Assembly: GCA_029891345.1 (NCBI GenBank)
Contig: CM057009.1
Location: forward strand, 94,045,916 to 94,109,915
Length of the DNA stretch: 64,000 bases
DNA from: Dryococelus australis
Taxonomy: Eukaryota > Arthropoda > Insecta > Phasmatodea > Phasmatidae
Direction: 5' to 3'
Below are positions 1 through 13,960 of this stretch, piece after piece. The notes below the pieces were generated by a model. The model made no database searches. It had not been told where the DNA came from and saw nothing but the letters and a program-made list of their open reading frames with translations. The position numbers were made by a program, and so were the translations under genes. Every line of letters begins with the position of its first letter. Position 1 is the first letter of the stretch.

Positions 1-137
1 TCTTCCTTTATTTATTGGCAATCCTGGTATCAACAAACTTTCATTATTATGTAGTCAAAAGTCTCCGACTCACGGTGAGCTAGTCCATTGGTGTTTAATG
101 AGAACGAGAGAACAGGATGTTAGCCTGTTACAAGTGG
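1..137 (+). mobile_element. Probable end of a 5' LTR, truncated by window edge
   Basis: The stretch just upstream of a primer-binding-like site (135-151) is taken as the 3' end of a 5' LTR, by position only. It ends near ctgttaca. I could not match it to the LTR-like sequence starting at 3976, so pairing of the two is not shown. Confidence is low because the left part is outside the window. Confidence 0.3.
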
Positions 138-151
138 TGCCCAATGTGGGG
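135..151 (+). promoter_or_regulatory. Primer-binding-like site of an LTR retrotransposon
   Basis: The sequence tggtgcccaatgtgggg starts with TGG, as expected for pairing with the 3' CCA end of a tRNA, and resembles the tggtgnc(a)g-type leaders common after gypsy LTRs. A gag-like reading frame follows at 536, as expected for a leader. The tRNA identity was not determined. Confidence 0.4.
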
Positions 152-535
152 CCTGGATTTATGCACATGCCCTGCAACGTGAAAAGTGCCGATATTCATC
201 CCCATCAATTATTCAAGAACCTGCAAGCCCAGCTGTCGCTGGCGTATCAGTGTTTTTATCACTCGTGTTCCAGGGTGAGTGTAACTGCGTCAACCTCAAA
301 CTTCTAACTACAGTTCCAGACAGTTTCCATACAGCCAAGTACAGTCAATGAACGATAATACACGAGGGTAAATATAAACTTTTTGCCGAAGAAATTGCAG
401 GTACAGTCAAGATTGCAACATTCTAATGTAAATTTTTTTTTGAATATCACTATTTGTGTGTATAGTGCAGCTTTTTTTTTTAAGCAGATTGTACAGTAAT
501 ACGATAATACAGGTTAGAGATTTAAGTAGGTCATA

Positions 536-1608
536 ATGGTGAGTCAGGAAGAAGCACGAGTAGATGAAGAGGAGGACTTTCTGGGTTTTGAAAATAATGG
601 GGCAAATGAGGAAGCCGAAGTTAATGTGTCCAATGTGGTAGCGAGCCCTCCAGGTTCCGGTCTTGGAAATGGTTCAGGTCTTGAAAATACAAATAGGGAA
701 ACTCTGAGAACAGAAGCACCTGGAATTGGTGAGCAATTAAGTTTGATAAAACTGGCTACAGAACAAAGGGCGGAATCTCAGAAATTTCAAGGGAAATTTG
801 ACAAGCATTTAACTGACTTTAACAATTTGAAATTGACAATAAACAATAATGCAGAGTAAATTTGATAGTAATACAAAGGTTGTTTCAGAATTAAAGATTG
901 CCCTAAATGTCAAATCAACAGAGGTTAGGGAAGAATGTGTAACTAATGCAAGTCAGGGTGTAAACAATTATGTAGAATTGCCAAATGTTCTTAGTGGTGG
1001 AAGTAAAGTTGTAAAAGATCAAAGCAAAGTTGCAAATTGCCAAAGTGAAATAGACACTGTAGAGCACGAATGTCAAAATAAAATGGAAATTATAGAGAAC
1101 AACTGCCATAATTTAGAAATTGAGGCAAATGAAATTCATGTAGTACAACAGAAAATTTGGGGGGATAATCTCCAAAAAACCCTTAGTGAATTGAATTTTG
1201 TGTTAGGTTCAGCTGTTACTTTTCACCAACGGAGGGTACTTTCAAATATTTGTATTTTTTGTGCCACTGCTGATACCACAACCACAGTAGCAAAGTATAA
1301 TTTTGAAAGTGGGCGGTTGAATAGGCAAAAATATGGTTGTGTATTAGGTAAATGTAATAGTGACAATTTTGAACAAAGTGCAAAATGTGTTTAAAGTGCC
1401 GAACTTGTTTAGGATTCATGAGTTATTCAGAAAAGTAACTGTAAGTCAAGAAATGAGAAATAGTGACCTGATTAGGGGGGTAAAGAAGACTTACAAGAGA
1501 AAAAAGAAATGTAGTTTCTTGAGGGCTAGGTGTAAAGAAATTGTGAAATATGTTGTGAGGAAATGTGTTAGGAAGAAGAAACACAGTATAGTCTGTGATT
1601 TCATGTAG
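536..1608 (+). pseudogene. Gag-like polyprotein remnant, coiled-coil rich
   Basis: The first frame (536-859) is acidic and Gly/Asn-rich and ends in a stop. The reading then continues in another frame (849-1394) with long charged, Glu/Lys/Asn-rich stretches typical of the N-terminal coiled coils of gypsy Gag proteins, and in a third basic, Lys/Arg-rich frame (1360-1608). No zinc knuckle or capsid core is recognisable. The position, about 400 bases after the primer-like site, supports gag. The overlapping frames suggest at least two frameshifts. An unrelated coiled-coil protein is possible. Confidence 0.4.
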
Positions 1609-3256
<1,648 letters not shown>

Positions 3257-3962
3257 TTGTTGTACGCTGATCCAAACAAGGAATTAAAGTAACATTGAGC
3301 AAACCTACAAGCAACAAAGCACGTGTAGTGGGTACCACCTGAACTTTAGCTGGAAAATAGAAACTTTAGAATAATTAAATCTGTGTGGTTTAAACTAAAC
3401 ATAATAACATTTGATAAAAAATTATTTTCAAATAAAATATATAAATACTGCGAACAATATTTCAAAATATGATGAATATAACTTTAGGGAATTTTGTGTA
3501 AACTATGTATTGAATATTAAACCATTCGGCGACTGATGAATCAGGTACTGAAAGTCAGTGTAACATTGTAATGACTTTGAAGGAGATATATGATGTGCAC
3601 CAAATTTTTGTAAGTAATTCTTATTAATTTACTTTGTGGAATAAAATAATGGAATGTATTTTATAGTAATACAAACTTTGTATGTGAAGTGTATGATCAT
3701 GTAAACAAAAACTGAAAGTGAATGTACTATTGTATTTAACTGAAAAGACACATGTAATGTAGACTAAAATTTTGTATCGTGTTATGATTAATTTACTTTA
3801 TGTGATAATGTAATGAGATGTATTATATTGTGACTTTATTGTGTATGGATGTATAACCATATAAACGGTTAAACTTTCGAGATGGAATTGCAGCCCAGCC
3901 TTGATACACGACATCCATGTAGGTTTCGATTTAGAACAGGTTTCTTCGAAATCTTCCCCAAA

Positions 3963-4540
3963 CCGAGGGGGGTAATGTAGCATTACAGCTAGATATATAC
4001 AATTGGTATATTCGGGAAGTATTTCAATTGTCTATATTTCAGTCAAGTATAGTAATTCATGCAATATTTGAAAGGTCGTGGCAATGACAACTTGTTTGTA
4101 TTTCATATATTTTCGTTTTTCCAATTTTTTTTTTCTTTCCTCATTTCATCAGTAGTAACAGGCGTCATCAACAACAGACGCAATAGCGCATCTTTTCCTT
4201 TTCACTGGGTTAGTAAACTAAAAATATTGCCATCGCAAGGCACAACATGGTGAAACGAGGAAAATAACAGAGGTCACCTTTAGCCGACATGACCGACTGC
4301 TCGAAAACAATATGTTTTCAGTGAGGAAACTTTCTACCAATATATAAGGAAGCACGACCTTTCTTGGGTATCACAACATTTCGTCGCAGCACGATCGTTC
4401 GTCAGCTGTCAGTCGGACAGCCTGCAATGTGTGATCACGTGACTCGCACCGACCAGCGCCCGCGACTTTAACCTTCTTTTGTATTTTGGACATTTCAATT
4501 CCAATATCTATTAAATTTATTTTACTTCGGTGCGAGGCGT
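3963..4540 (+). mobile_element. Polypurine tract and start of a 3' LTR
   Basis: A purine run (cgaggggggtaa, 3964-3975) is followed directly by TGTAGCATTACAG at 3976, the arrangement of a 3' polypurine tract and LTR start. An atatataagg TATA-like box lies near 4340 and an AT-rich end near 4500. The right end is not clear, because sequence of a different LTR family begins by about 4540. It is likely the 3' side of the element whose leader is at 135. Confidence 0.45.
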
Positions 4541-5150
4541 CAACGGGGTGCCGGAAAATTCAATTTAATAAATGGAAAATCACTTAAAAACATTTATAAG
4601 ATAAAAACACAAATTTGCCACATGGCCTTTATGTGATATGCTTTAAGTGATGGTGCTTATATATGGGCGTGGCTTCTGGCCTTTACTTATGTTTGCGTTG
4701 TGACATATGATGATAATAAAAACACTGGATGAAAATAATAATAAAATAGGTACCCTTGCACAAATGTACTGACAATAACAATAAGCCCTGAATAAAAATA
4801 TGGATAAACACTAAGTAAAATAATAATTACACTGCACAAACAAATAACAATTATACACTTCACACATAAAATAAATAAACATTGAAAAGCATGATCACAC
4901 CATACACCCTTTAAACACCAAAACACTCACTGAAATAAAATATAAAGAATTAAAAAGTCTATGTAAAAATAAAAGAATAAAATAATGACTGACACACTGC
5001 ACTGATGCACACATGTGCACACACGCAGAACACTTGCTGCACAACACTGCTCTCACGTGGTGGTGATCTGCTGGCTGTGTTGCTGACAACGTGGAGAATG
5101 GCCTGGAGGGGACACCATGTGGTGCACATCACAATGTATTTCCAGTTACT
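4540..5150 (-). mobile_element. LTR fragment, family of the 14395-23245 gypsy provirus
   Basis: The segment matches, with many substitutions, the right part of the repeat at 22600-23245. The shared landmarks are ...acatggccttta, then ggcgtggcttctggcc, an AAT-rich tract and a GC-richer end with ctcacgtgg. The left portion also resembles 15380-15505. Orientation is the same as in the minus-strand provirus. No coding sequence is attached, so it is a truncated or solo LTR. Confidence 0.55.
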
Positions 5151-5293
5151 TTAAACATATGAGATGACATAATGCATTTTTGCATAATGCAGTACAAAAT
5201 TAAGGCCTCAGCAATGTTGTACATGTATTTTTGTGTACTTCTGTTGAAAGCTACTGAGAAGCCAGAAAAAAAAAAAAAAAAAAAGCCACACAC

Positions 5294-5435
<142 letters not shown>

Positions 5436-5814
5436 TTTGTCAGTATAAAATTGGCACTACATTTTCAGTAAAATAGTTTACAAGTATAGACAATGGGACA
5501 ATGGAAAACAAATAAGTTTTTGGTTCAAGTTGATATCTTTTCTACAGGAAAAGAATAAAAATAATTGAATACCTTTGTAACTGCAGTTTTAAAAGCACCT
5601 TCTCCTCTTCTAAACACCCCAATGAGTTAATAGTGATTAATAAAAATTATCCAACTGTGTTTCTGGTCACTTTATGTATGTAAGAATCATATAGCCCTAT
5701 ATTAATTTCCATTTTGTTGAGAATGGTGCTGCAACCACCCCCTGGTGACATCTACTGAAAACTGATTTGACTTAAGCTTAACAGCTTCATGTAGGAAAGG
5801 TGGCTGCAATGGCA

Positions 5815-6065
5815 CAAATGTTTGTCACTAACAAGGGTGCTTTTAAGGTGATCAAATTACAATTTGGTGTACGTGTAGCTCTATGAAATTGCAAAGTTTT
5901 GTGGAGGAGCTATTTGCAGAACTGAATGGGGTTGTACCCTATTTTCACAACATTATAGTTAAAGCAGAATCCATGGAAGGCCTAGTTACAATCCTGCATC
6001 AAGTGTTTCAGCATTTTGAGGCTACTGGCATTTGTATAAAGAAGGAAAAGTACATTCTATGAGCT
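5815..6065 (+). pseudogene. Ty3/gypsy reverse transcriptase fragment
   Basis: Conceptual translation in shifting frames gives the gypsy RT palm: a GAFKVIKLQFGV-like block, then a frameshift, then VVPYFHNIIVKAES and a helix ending FEATGICIKKEKYI. The box that should read Y-x-D-D reads Y-F-H-N, so both catalytic aspartates of that box are lost. The frame stops at about 6061 and the expected connection region is missing. It is a short, inactive relic. Confidence 0.75.
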
Positions 6066-7500
6066 TCAATATCCACAGAAACCTCTTGTGAGGAGTTAAA
6101 TATCAGACAAATAATTCTGGCAGCAAGCTTTAATTCACAATATAGCATTCACTCTTTACAAATTTGAGAAATGTCTCACTTCCAATACAAAACATAAAAC
6201 AGCTTTATTCTTATGAGGTCACATGCTTTTTAAACATTTGAAAATTAAATATTTGTTTTATAATTAGATAAACCAGTTACCCAAGTTTTACTGTTTGACT
6301 TAAAACAATTATTAGCACCAATTATTCAGAACATTATACCATATTAAAAGGGGTCTCTTTGCCCTCAAATATAAAGCTTCAATACACAATTTAATTTGCA
6401 AGTTTCACATTTAATCAGCCTTCTGGCTGGAACCTTCATACATGCAATAACTCTGTAAATAATGCGTAATATTAAGAGACCTCAAGACCAGATTCATACT
6501 TCATTTGACTAGAAATGTTATAGCGACAAGAAACGTTTGCAACGTGAGACAATCCTTGCAATCGTATATAATTTACATTTTTCTCAAACCTCAACAAACC
6601 ATTTCCACACTTGTGTTTTATTTTCCCAAAACACTTTATAGTAAAATGACATTTAAAAAAGGGTGTGCAGTTTTCATTATAGCAATAGAAAATTATAAAA
6701 CAATTCCCAACTTGTACACGCAATTCCTTTTACATTAACTACATAAACCACACAGGATAAAATAATTATGAATAAAATATTTCTCATTTGTTTGCCAAGC
6801 ATAAAAAGTAACAAGAAAATGGACAACACGCTATGCATGTCCAGTACAGCCGAATCTCACAAAATGGACAATTACAAATTTTAAAATTGCCATTAGAAAC
6901 AATTATGAATTCCCAAGGCGACGAGTAGTCCTTCCAAAGCTTGGGTTCAATAAATCCATACACTTTAAAATAAATGACCTCTACCACCAGCCGCTGTGAC
7001 TTGTGGCCCCATCTGACCGAGTAGTAAGACAAAGTGGACACAAATTTAAAAATTTAACTACTTTCATAAATCTAGTAAATGCCAGAATATAATAATGCCC
7101 AAACAACTGATTGTAAAGCAAGCTAAACTAATCACACAAACAACTATCAAAATTACTTTTGGCACACAAATTGAGCAACACCACAGCCCAACTATACTCT
7201 TAAAAGCTCTTTACTGAAAATTCCAAAATCAGCACATTCAAAGGTCACCGGAGGCCACGACTCACCTCAAGCTGTTTGTTCTGCATCTAATAGATAGACC
7301 ACAAAACTGATTTCGACATTTTGACATTTTTGACAATTTGTAGTTTTTAGAGCAGAAGTCCCATATCCATGATTTTGACCTAACCACAGCTGGGGCAGAA
7401 GAAGCAGGAGAGTAGGGGAAACACCCCTATTTAAAGATGAAAACCCCAGCAAAGGAGAGAAATGGGAGTAGGGATATGAAGGATAGCTGTGAAGGGATCA
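6066..7500. other. Unassigned AT-rich interval between gypsy fragments
   Basis: No protein family or terminal repeats could be recognised. It separates RT-like (5815-6065) from RNase H-like (7505-7735) sequence in the same orientation. It may be an insertion into one element, but I found no matching ends to prove it. Confidence 0.3.
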
Positions 7501-7504
7501 AGCC

Positions 7505-7735
7505 TTGCCGAAGATCTCGCCAAACACTCAGAGCGCCATAACGAAGAAATGCCAGAGACAATTGCACTGTCACTCTCTCATCCTTATGTGTGATGCATCA
7601 CAACATGACAGTGGGGCTGTATTAAGACAACCTAGAAAGAAAAGAAAGTACCTATTAGCTTTTACTCAAGGACATCGAACCCTGCAGAGCATAAATATGC
7701 TCATATAAACTGGGAAGCTCAGAGTATTATAGCAG
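7505..7735 (+). pseudogene. Ty3/gypsy RNase H fragment
   Basis: The translation holds the RNase H entry motif LILMCDASQHDSGAVL with its first catalytic Asp intact. It then degrades into a recognisable but shifted ...LAFTQGHRTLQ block. Only about 60 residues remain and a stop follows. It may belong to the same element as the RT fragment at 5815-6065. Confidence 0.6.
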
Positions 7736-7739
7736 GTGT

Positions 7740-9340
7740 GAATAAATTTCATAACTTCAGTCAACTCCCTTTTTACCGGGTGGGGGGGGGGGGGGGGCAG
7801 CTTAATTGGGTTGCGGCTTAACCATGAAGCCATCAATTCAAAGTAAAGTATTGAATATCTGCCGCCAGTTGTATGCCACTGCTATTAATAATCCATGCAT
7901 GCACTCAATTTACGCTCGTTCAAAGCCCACCTCAGTTTCCAGGCATCAGTCGAGTGATGTGGTTCAATTTTGGTATTTGAGAGGTGATGTATGATGCTAA
8001 CTGGAGGCAGTGACTACGTCATGGTCAGTGTGGTTCTGGGTGCTTTAGGCGAGTCATGTGGGCTAGTTTAATGTCCAGTTTTACTCATGATGTACTGGGA
8101 CATGGCCAATGTACAGCAACGGGCACCTAGCCTTGCGATTTGGTACAAAATCAGGGATAGCTGCTGTGGTCCTGTGGATGGGACGACACACTCCTACATG
8201 TTTACCTGGCTTGCTGAGGTCCTTTAGCAATTGCTTACCAAACTACGACAATGGTAGTCCGTGGCTGGTGCTGGCCCCGGGTCCTGTTGCATAGGTGGTG
8301 GTGTTGCAGCTGTTGGCAATGGTATCGGCCTTGGTTGGACTGGTTGGTTAATTTCTCCGGAACCAGGGATTGGTGACACCATACTACACTTCCTCGCCCT
8401 TGAGGAAGGCAGTGATGGCTGGGTGTTGGCTGCTGGCGATCTTGGTGGGAGCTGCGAACAAGGAGGCGTAGGGTTGGGAGCTGGCAGGTGAGGCCTCTCC
8501 AGCTGTCGGGCAGCGTGAGCTCGGTTCCACGGGGTTAAATTACAGAGTGCAGATAGCATAGAGCTGCAGCTTTGCTTGGCATTTGCAGTAGTTGTCTCTT
8601 TAGCCTTCCTTTGAGTCCCACTCCTATGAGTGTATAGCACAGAGATGAGATGTGAAGAGTTAGTAGGTGATGAAGTCTCTAGCTGAGTGTACTTCCAGTT
8701 GCTGAAGCTGAACAAACCAGAGCTGCACCCTGTGCTCCTTTCGTGTCCAGCACAGTGGACACAAATTGTTGGGTCGTGCTAAGTCTGCCCATCAACGATG
8801 CATGGGTGTGGGTTGTAAAAGGGGTCAGACCTCCAGGACCAGGCGGCCACTCCCTCCGGCACAGTTCAATGAAATGCATAGAGTACAACCTGGGCTAACT
8901 GACTAGCCACATTTTGGAAAATCTGTCGAATAGTTGGGGCTCTATTTTTCTGTACACCAGGGTGCACAGAACAGGTGGCCTTCTAATGTGTGTGTATCAA
9001 CGTATGTATGTCCTTGAGAGAGAGCTATGGAGTCATACTCCATGGTTCACAATGAATTTGAGCAGTACTTCGCTGTCTCCTGCTTAGTCCTGACGGACGT
9101 GACGTCTACCTGGAATCAGCACAAATACCCTCTGAAATAATACCTTATGGGTTGGTTTGAGAAACATGGTTATTCCAGTAGGCATAAACCCGGTGGCTCG
9201 TACTACCTCCTAACCAAGCAAAATATAAACAGAAGTAACTATGTGTTCCAGGTGAAGGTGACCTGGTTTTAGACTGCACAAGGTAGAAAAACTGCTAGGT
9301 GGCTATGGTAACTACTTGACCTAACTATCCTAACCTGTCG
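7740..9340. other. Unassigned interval with G-run and Pro-rich frames
   Basis: It contains a run of about 16 G (7782-7797) and a minus-strand Pro/Ala/Ser-rich frame (8224-8715). The latter resembles low-complexity tails of retroelement polyproteins, but no catalytic motif was seen. No gene is claimed. Confidence 0.3.
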
Positions 9341-9440
9341 TCCAGAAGGAACTTGTGGGGACCACTTACCAGAAGGGCAATGGGATGTGTTATCACTACC
9401 AGAAGGGCAGTGGTGGTTGCCGTACCAGAAGGGTAGGTAA
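9341..9440 (+). repeat. Imperfect short tandem repeat around ccagaaggg
   Basis: The core ccagaaggg recurs four times with spacings of about 25-30 bases (positions near 9342, 9370, 9400 and 9424). The copies differ outside the core. It lies in the coding direction of the following gypsy pol relic and could be a degenerate in-protein repeat. Confidence 0.45.
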
Positions 9441-9589
9441 TGAAGAAGGGGTTTTGCAGACTGCTGTGCTGACAAGTGCAGAGCTTCTGGTAGGACCAGA
9501 AGCCTCTGGTGCTAGTAGTGCAGATTCTTTGGGAAGTCCTGAAGATGGAGTAGTAGATGCTGAAGATCTTTTAGTGAATAGTGAGGACC

Positions 9590-10260
9590 TGGCTAGCAGT
9601 AGAGCGCCTCAACACACGAGATGATGGAGCTCCAGGCCTTTCTTGGACTGTTAAATTTTTTTACAACAAGGCAGAAATGTTGGAGCCACTTCACCGGTTA
9701 TTAGATGCAAATGCTCCATGGCATTGGACAGAAAAACAGCGTAAGGCATTTCAAAACGCCAAGCTGCTGCTGTAGCCAGAGCAGGCACTGCCACATTATG
9801 ACCTCAATAAGCCCCTAATTCTGACATGCAATGCCTCAGAGTATGGCGTAGGAGTGATACTGGCCTATGACATGGGTGATGGGAGGGAAGCCCCAATAGA
9901 ATTCGGCTCTAGGACACTACAGAAGAGCGAGTGAAACTATGCACAGGTGGACAAAGAAATCCTGGCTGTCATTTTTGGAGTAAGCAAGTTCAAACAATGT
10001 GTGCTTGGTAGGAAGTTCAAGATAGTAATGGATCATAAACCTCTCTTGCGGCTGCTCCATCCTAAGAAGTCCCTTTCAGATACAATATCCCCTCAATTGT
10101 TGCGATGGAGTCTCACATTGGGGATGTACAATTTTGAATTGGAATACAGGCCAGGACACCAGATACAACATGCAGATGCTCTTAGCATACTTCCGCTCCA
10201 GGGACCAGTGGTAGAGCCAGGTAAAATAGCAGCAGAAACAGGTAAGGACACGTTAATGTC
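9590..10260 (+). pseudogene. Ty3/gypsy pol relic: RT connection and RNase H
   Basis: The reading begins in the RT-RNase H connection (LEPLHRLLDANAPWHW...) and passes a stop at about 9773. RNase H follows (LILTCNASEYGVGVIL, then VDKEILAVIFGVSKF, VMDHKPLL and the tail YRPGHQIQHADALS). The first catalytic residue (normally CDAS) is Asn. The later D of MDHKPL is kept. Frames change at 9773 and 9933. It is continuous with the integrase that follows. Confidence 0.85.
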
Positions 10261-10289
10261 TAAGGTTCTTCAATACACTGCAAAGTGGA

Positions 10290-11244
10290 CAGCCAGTGAA
10301 AGTGGCTGTGGAAATGCAACCTCATTTTGTGCGCAGTCAGGAACTGTCTGTACATAAAGAGTGTTTATTGTGGGGAAACAGGGATGTGATTCCATCCCAG
10401 CTGAATTCAGAGGTGATGAATCTACTGCATGATCAACATAATGGGGTAGTGCATATGAAAGCAGTGGCCCGAAGCTATTTCTGGTGGCCAAAACTGGATG
10501 CGGCCATTGGGCACGTGGTAAAGGATTGCAACATTTGCCAGCAGTGCCAAAATAACCCACCTAAAGTTAAAACGGTTGCCTGGCCAAAACCAGATAAACC
10601 TTGGTCACGTTTGCACATTGATTTTGCTGGCCCATTTCAAGGTTCAACATTTATAATAGTCATTGACGTCTTTTCCAAATGGCCTGAAGTCAGTTGGCCA
10701 TATCAGTCATTCAAGAGCTGCGCGATATGTTCAGTTGCCATGGGCTGCCAGCTGTCATTGTAGCAGACAATGGGACTGCATTCCAATCTCAAAAATGGCA
10801 GGGTTTGTGAAGAATAATCGTATAGAAATGGTTTTTTCTCCCCCATACCATCCTTCCAGCAACGGGTTGGCCGAAAGGACTGTACAAACAGTGAAGCAGA
10901 AGTTAAGAAACGTTACTGAAGGTGACTGGCAGACACGGTTGGCACGCATGTTATTAGCTTGGCGGACAACCCCACGACAAGGGGAAAATAATACCTGGAC
11001 GACTCCTACAGAGTTATTAATGGGGCGACCACTACAGACGGTTCTGGCCAAACTGCATCCAGGTACAGACAGGCACACCTACCAGGATACGCAGGTAGCA
11101 GGTGCAGTAGTGGCAGGGGCTCGACACTTCAGTGTGGTAGAGACCATATGGCTGCGTAACTACGTGAGTGGCTTCAAATGGATACCGGGTTGGATCAGTG
11201 GGGAGGAAGGACGGTTGATTGTTGATTTACCAGGTCACAGATGA
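10290..11244 (+). pseudogene. Ty3/gypsy integrase relic
   Basis: The N-terminal HHCC zinc finger is present (HDQHNGVVHMK ... CNICQQC). The core has the first catalytic Asp in RLHIDFAGPF. The segment of the second Asp (a DNG box) is reached only after a frameshift near 10690-10780. The catalytic Glu is kept in NGLAERTVQTVKQKL. A C-terminal domain and a short tail follow to 11244. At least two frameshifts and stops make it inactive. It is the downstream continuation of the 9590 relic. Confidence 0.88.
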
Positions 11245-11880
11245 GTAGGGCAATTCTCATAGAAGGCATGTAGACCAGCTGCAACTGAGAAGTTGTCAAC
11301 CAGCGACAGCTTCGAAGGCCAAAGAAGCAGTTTCCAGCAGGGTACAGGCAGCAACCAGAGTGTTACAGCAGTTCGGGCCCAGGATCGCTCACAGCAGTAG
11401 AGACCCACAATGTTGTGCATCATCGGATGCTGGGACATCAGCTGCAACCCACCAGAACACCAGGGAGGATTCCACACCTGCATGTGGAGTCGAAGCTTCA
11501 GGGCCTCAGTGTGTAACTCTGGAAAAGTCAGAAGAGGCAAATTGCTCAGCTGTTTCCAGAGAATCTTCTCCCTTCCGAGGGTTTTGTGCGAGTAGGGCGA
11601 ATGGCTCAGCTGCTTTCCGAGAATCTTCTCCCTTCTGAGGATTTTGTGTGAGTAAAGCTCAAGGATGTATTCTGGGCAGAGCGTCGAAATGACAGCATGT
11701 GCCCCCAAGGAAGCTGGACGATTTTGTCACATTTTAAATGGGGAGGAAGAGTTGTGTATTGTGTTCAGGTAGAATTAGGTTAGGTACTATGTTATTCGTT
11801 AGGTTGGCAACAGCAGTAGCCACAAAGCTAAACACCAGTAGCCAGGTAGCAGCCATGGCGACATGTACGCGATGTGGAAC
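11245..11880 (+). mobile_element. 3' end of gypsy element with possible polypurine tract and LTR start
   Basis: A Ser/Gln-rich tail after integrase is followed by a purine-rich run (aatggggaggaagagt, ending about 11753) and TGTGTATTGTG, the expected polypurine tract/LTR arrangement. An internal imperfect duplication with the shared block ccgagaatcttctcccttc lies at 11560-11636. The right LTR end was not found. Confidence 0.45.
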
Positions 11881-12047
11881 ATAACACTTTTTATTCAACT
11901 TTAAGATATGGAGCTATTTTTCATCCATTGTTACCAACTTTACTTGGCAAATGTCACTCAGTGTACCCATAAAATATATGCGTTCAGAGGCAGTGACTTT
12001 TTTCCAAGGTTCATTTCAAAAGTGCTCACTTTATCGTGAACAGCCTT
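11880..12047 (+). mobile_element. Degenerate MITE copy, family of 63673-63904
   Basis: The right end (caaaagtgctcactttatcgtgaacagcc, 12018-12046) matches the terminal repeat of the small element at 63673-63904, and the interior shares a decayed gtcactcagtgtac...ttcagaggcagtgac-like block. The left end is weak (acataacacttttt). It is short and AT-rich, with no coding capacity. Confidence 0.45.
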
Positions 12048-12439
12048 TACTTGTTTAGAGGTGTCTTGTTATCTTCTCTTATGTGACATGTACAAACCCG
12101 TACATTATATGCTGCCATGACATTTATTCGTATATCGCAATGATCATGTACATATCTCCTGTGATACTACTACCTACATGCAACATTTTTGTTCCTGGAA
12201 CATTAATGTATGACTATTTCAATTTTTATATCCAATAGTAAATTTTTTATGAGGAAAAAAAAAATATAATTTGAATATAGAATGTAATATTATATTCAAA
12301 TAATCTTATTGTTCACATAGTTTTAGTATCAGTTTTATAAAATGAAGTATTAAATAGAGAACCTGTAGCCCATGTGTAATAGGCATGAACTTCTGATCAG
12401 ACTGTAAAGAAATTTTAAAAGAGTGCTCTTCTGTTGCAG

Positions 12440-12671
12440 CCATGCCAGAAATGAAGGTGAAATCTTCATTTTACCTATACCTGACACGAACCAAGGAGAT
12501 ATAATTATCAATCAAAACCAAGCAGGCATGATAAAACTCAAAACTCCTCTAGTGGTACACAAGCTGGAGCCATATTCATGTTGTCGCGGATGCCTGGCTG
12601 CCACTGGAAAAGTACTCTGCAACATGCTGTGGTTCATCCATGACTTGTGCTTTGGCGGACGATGCATCTGA
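12440..12671 (+). CDS. Possible terminal coding exon of an unidentified host gene
   Basis: A good splice acceptor (cttctgttgcag, ending 12439) opens an uninterrupted frame of 77 codons to a TGA at 12671, and an AATAAA signal lies at 12804-12809. The product starts around ARNEGEIFILPIPDTNQGD. It ends in a cysteine-rich segment with the pattern CC-x2-C-x8-C and C-x4-C near the C-terminus, in a partly hydrophobic context. Base usage looks more balanced than in the surroundings. I do not recognise the family. No upstream exon was identified, so this could be a chance frame or a retro-copy. Confidence 0.3.
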
Positions 12672-12803
12672 AGTTTCTAGTTTTGATTTATGGTATAATG
12701 TAGTTGCAAGATTCTCTCATCAATGTTATGAAAACATCACTGATTTAACTAAAGTTAAAACGAGAGGCATTCATTTACTGTGAAAACACATGTAAAACAG
12801 TGA

Positions 12804-12809
12804 AATAAA
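12804..12809 (+). promoter_or_regulatory. AATAAA polyadenylation signal candidate
   Basis: It lies 133 bases after the stop of the candidate terminal exon at 12440-12671. The hexamer is common by chance in AT-rich DNA. Confidence 0.25.
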
Positions 12810-13467
12810 GATAAATGTAAAATACTTTATGTTTTCTTATGGGAAATAATATACTGATAGGCTACTACCAGTTATCTTGAAGGTAAAAAAAAAAGTGAGC
12901 ACAGATACACACAGGTTGGTACATGCAGAAACATACACAATCAGATGACAAGTTTTCATGTACAGATGTACAAGCATGTTTTACTATCACTTGCCACCTG
13001 GAGCAGCTGGCCCAGCCAGAAAAATGTTGCAATCATGCATCCACTAGTGAGAATATATCATCCAATTATTTGAGTGATTTTTTCCACAAGTACCAACCTG
13101 CAAGTACTAAAGCTAAACACATTTTGTTTTGTAAAACTAGGTACTGGTAGCCAAAATCTTTTTTTACAAATTTATGACCTTGATATCCACCCATGTGTCA
13201 CTCATTATGCTCATGTTCTGTGTATTACATCACACAGTTTCACAACAACTTGATATATCATGTGTATTTGTTGAAACATTAATTTTGCTACCACACACAA
13301 GTATTATAAACACCTGTCAAACTAGAGATCATTATTCAACCAAAAAAATATTTTACAATGAAAGCAGTTTGAATCATTGACTTAACATTAAGGGGCAGTG
13401 TGGGCTGTGGAGCCTGAATAGCAAATGGACAGTGTCAGAGTTAGACTCTCGATCAAGGCATGAATAA

Positions 13468-13730
13468 TTATTCACAACTAGTTATGAGAGTTTGTTTATA
13501 GTTATACCAGAGAGAGTAATTGAGGTTTGGTCGCAAATCAGCAAAGAGATTCTTGAGTGCTACTGAATATGAAGTGAGGTGAAGGTGGAACAGTTGTAAA
13601 ATGCAAGTGCAAGGGAAATAAGAATGCCCTGAGAAAACCTGGTTGACACCACTGGGATTTAAACACTGTTTGCTTTTGTTGGAGGCAAGTAGTCTAACCA
13701 CTTCACTACCATAGCAACCATAGTAGACCC
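13468..13730 (-). repeat. tRNA-derived SINE-like repeat
   Basis: On the minus strand the 5' end reads ggtagtgaagtggttagac (A-box-like), followed about 45 bases later by gtttaaatccc (B-box-like), then a roughly 200-base unrelated body. This is the architecture of a tRNA-derived SINE. It does not fold as a convincing tRNA by eye. Confidence 0.45.
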
Positions 13731-13884
13731 TTTCTTTAATAACTTCTCAAGGAATTTAATGAGGAAAAACAAAAAAAACATCCAAAATTTCTTTTTTCAA
13801 CCATTTTGGCTGGACAAAAAATGGCTGCATGTATGTTATTAACTCAGAATCATTTAATTACTTACCAGATAACAATGTGAACTC

Positions 13885-13960
13885 AGTAGCTTCGTGATTT
13901 GCCTTCCACCATGGCAATCCAGGTTGGAATCCCGATAGGGTTACAAATCATCTGGTTTTT
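13885..13960 (+). repeat. tRNA-like SINE head
   Basis: The segment gtagcttcgtgatttgcc (A-box-like) is followed by ggttggaatcccg (B-box-like) at the spacing seen in tRNA-derived SINEs. No clear anticodon arm was found, and the body length is undetermined. Confidence 0.35.

Noticed and set aside
8224..8715. 163-codon minus-strand Pro/Ala/Ser-rich frame
   Set aside because: Low complexity, no domain, and an opposite-strand frame of similar character. It could be a retroelement tail but is not supportable as a gene.
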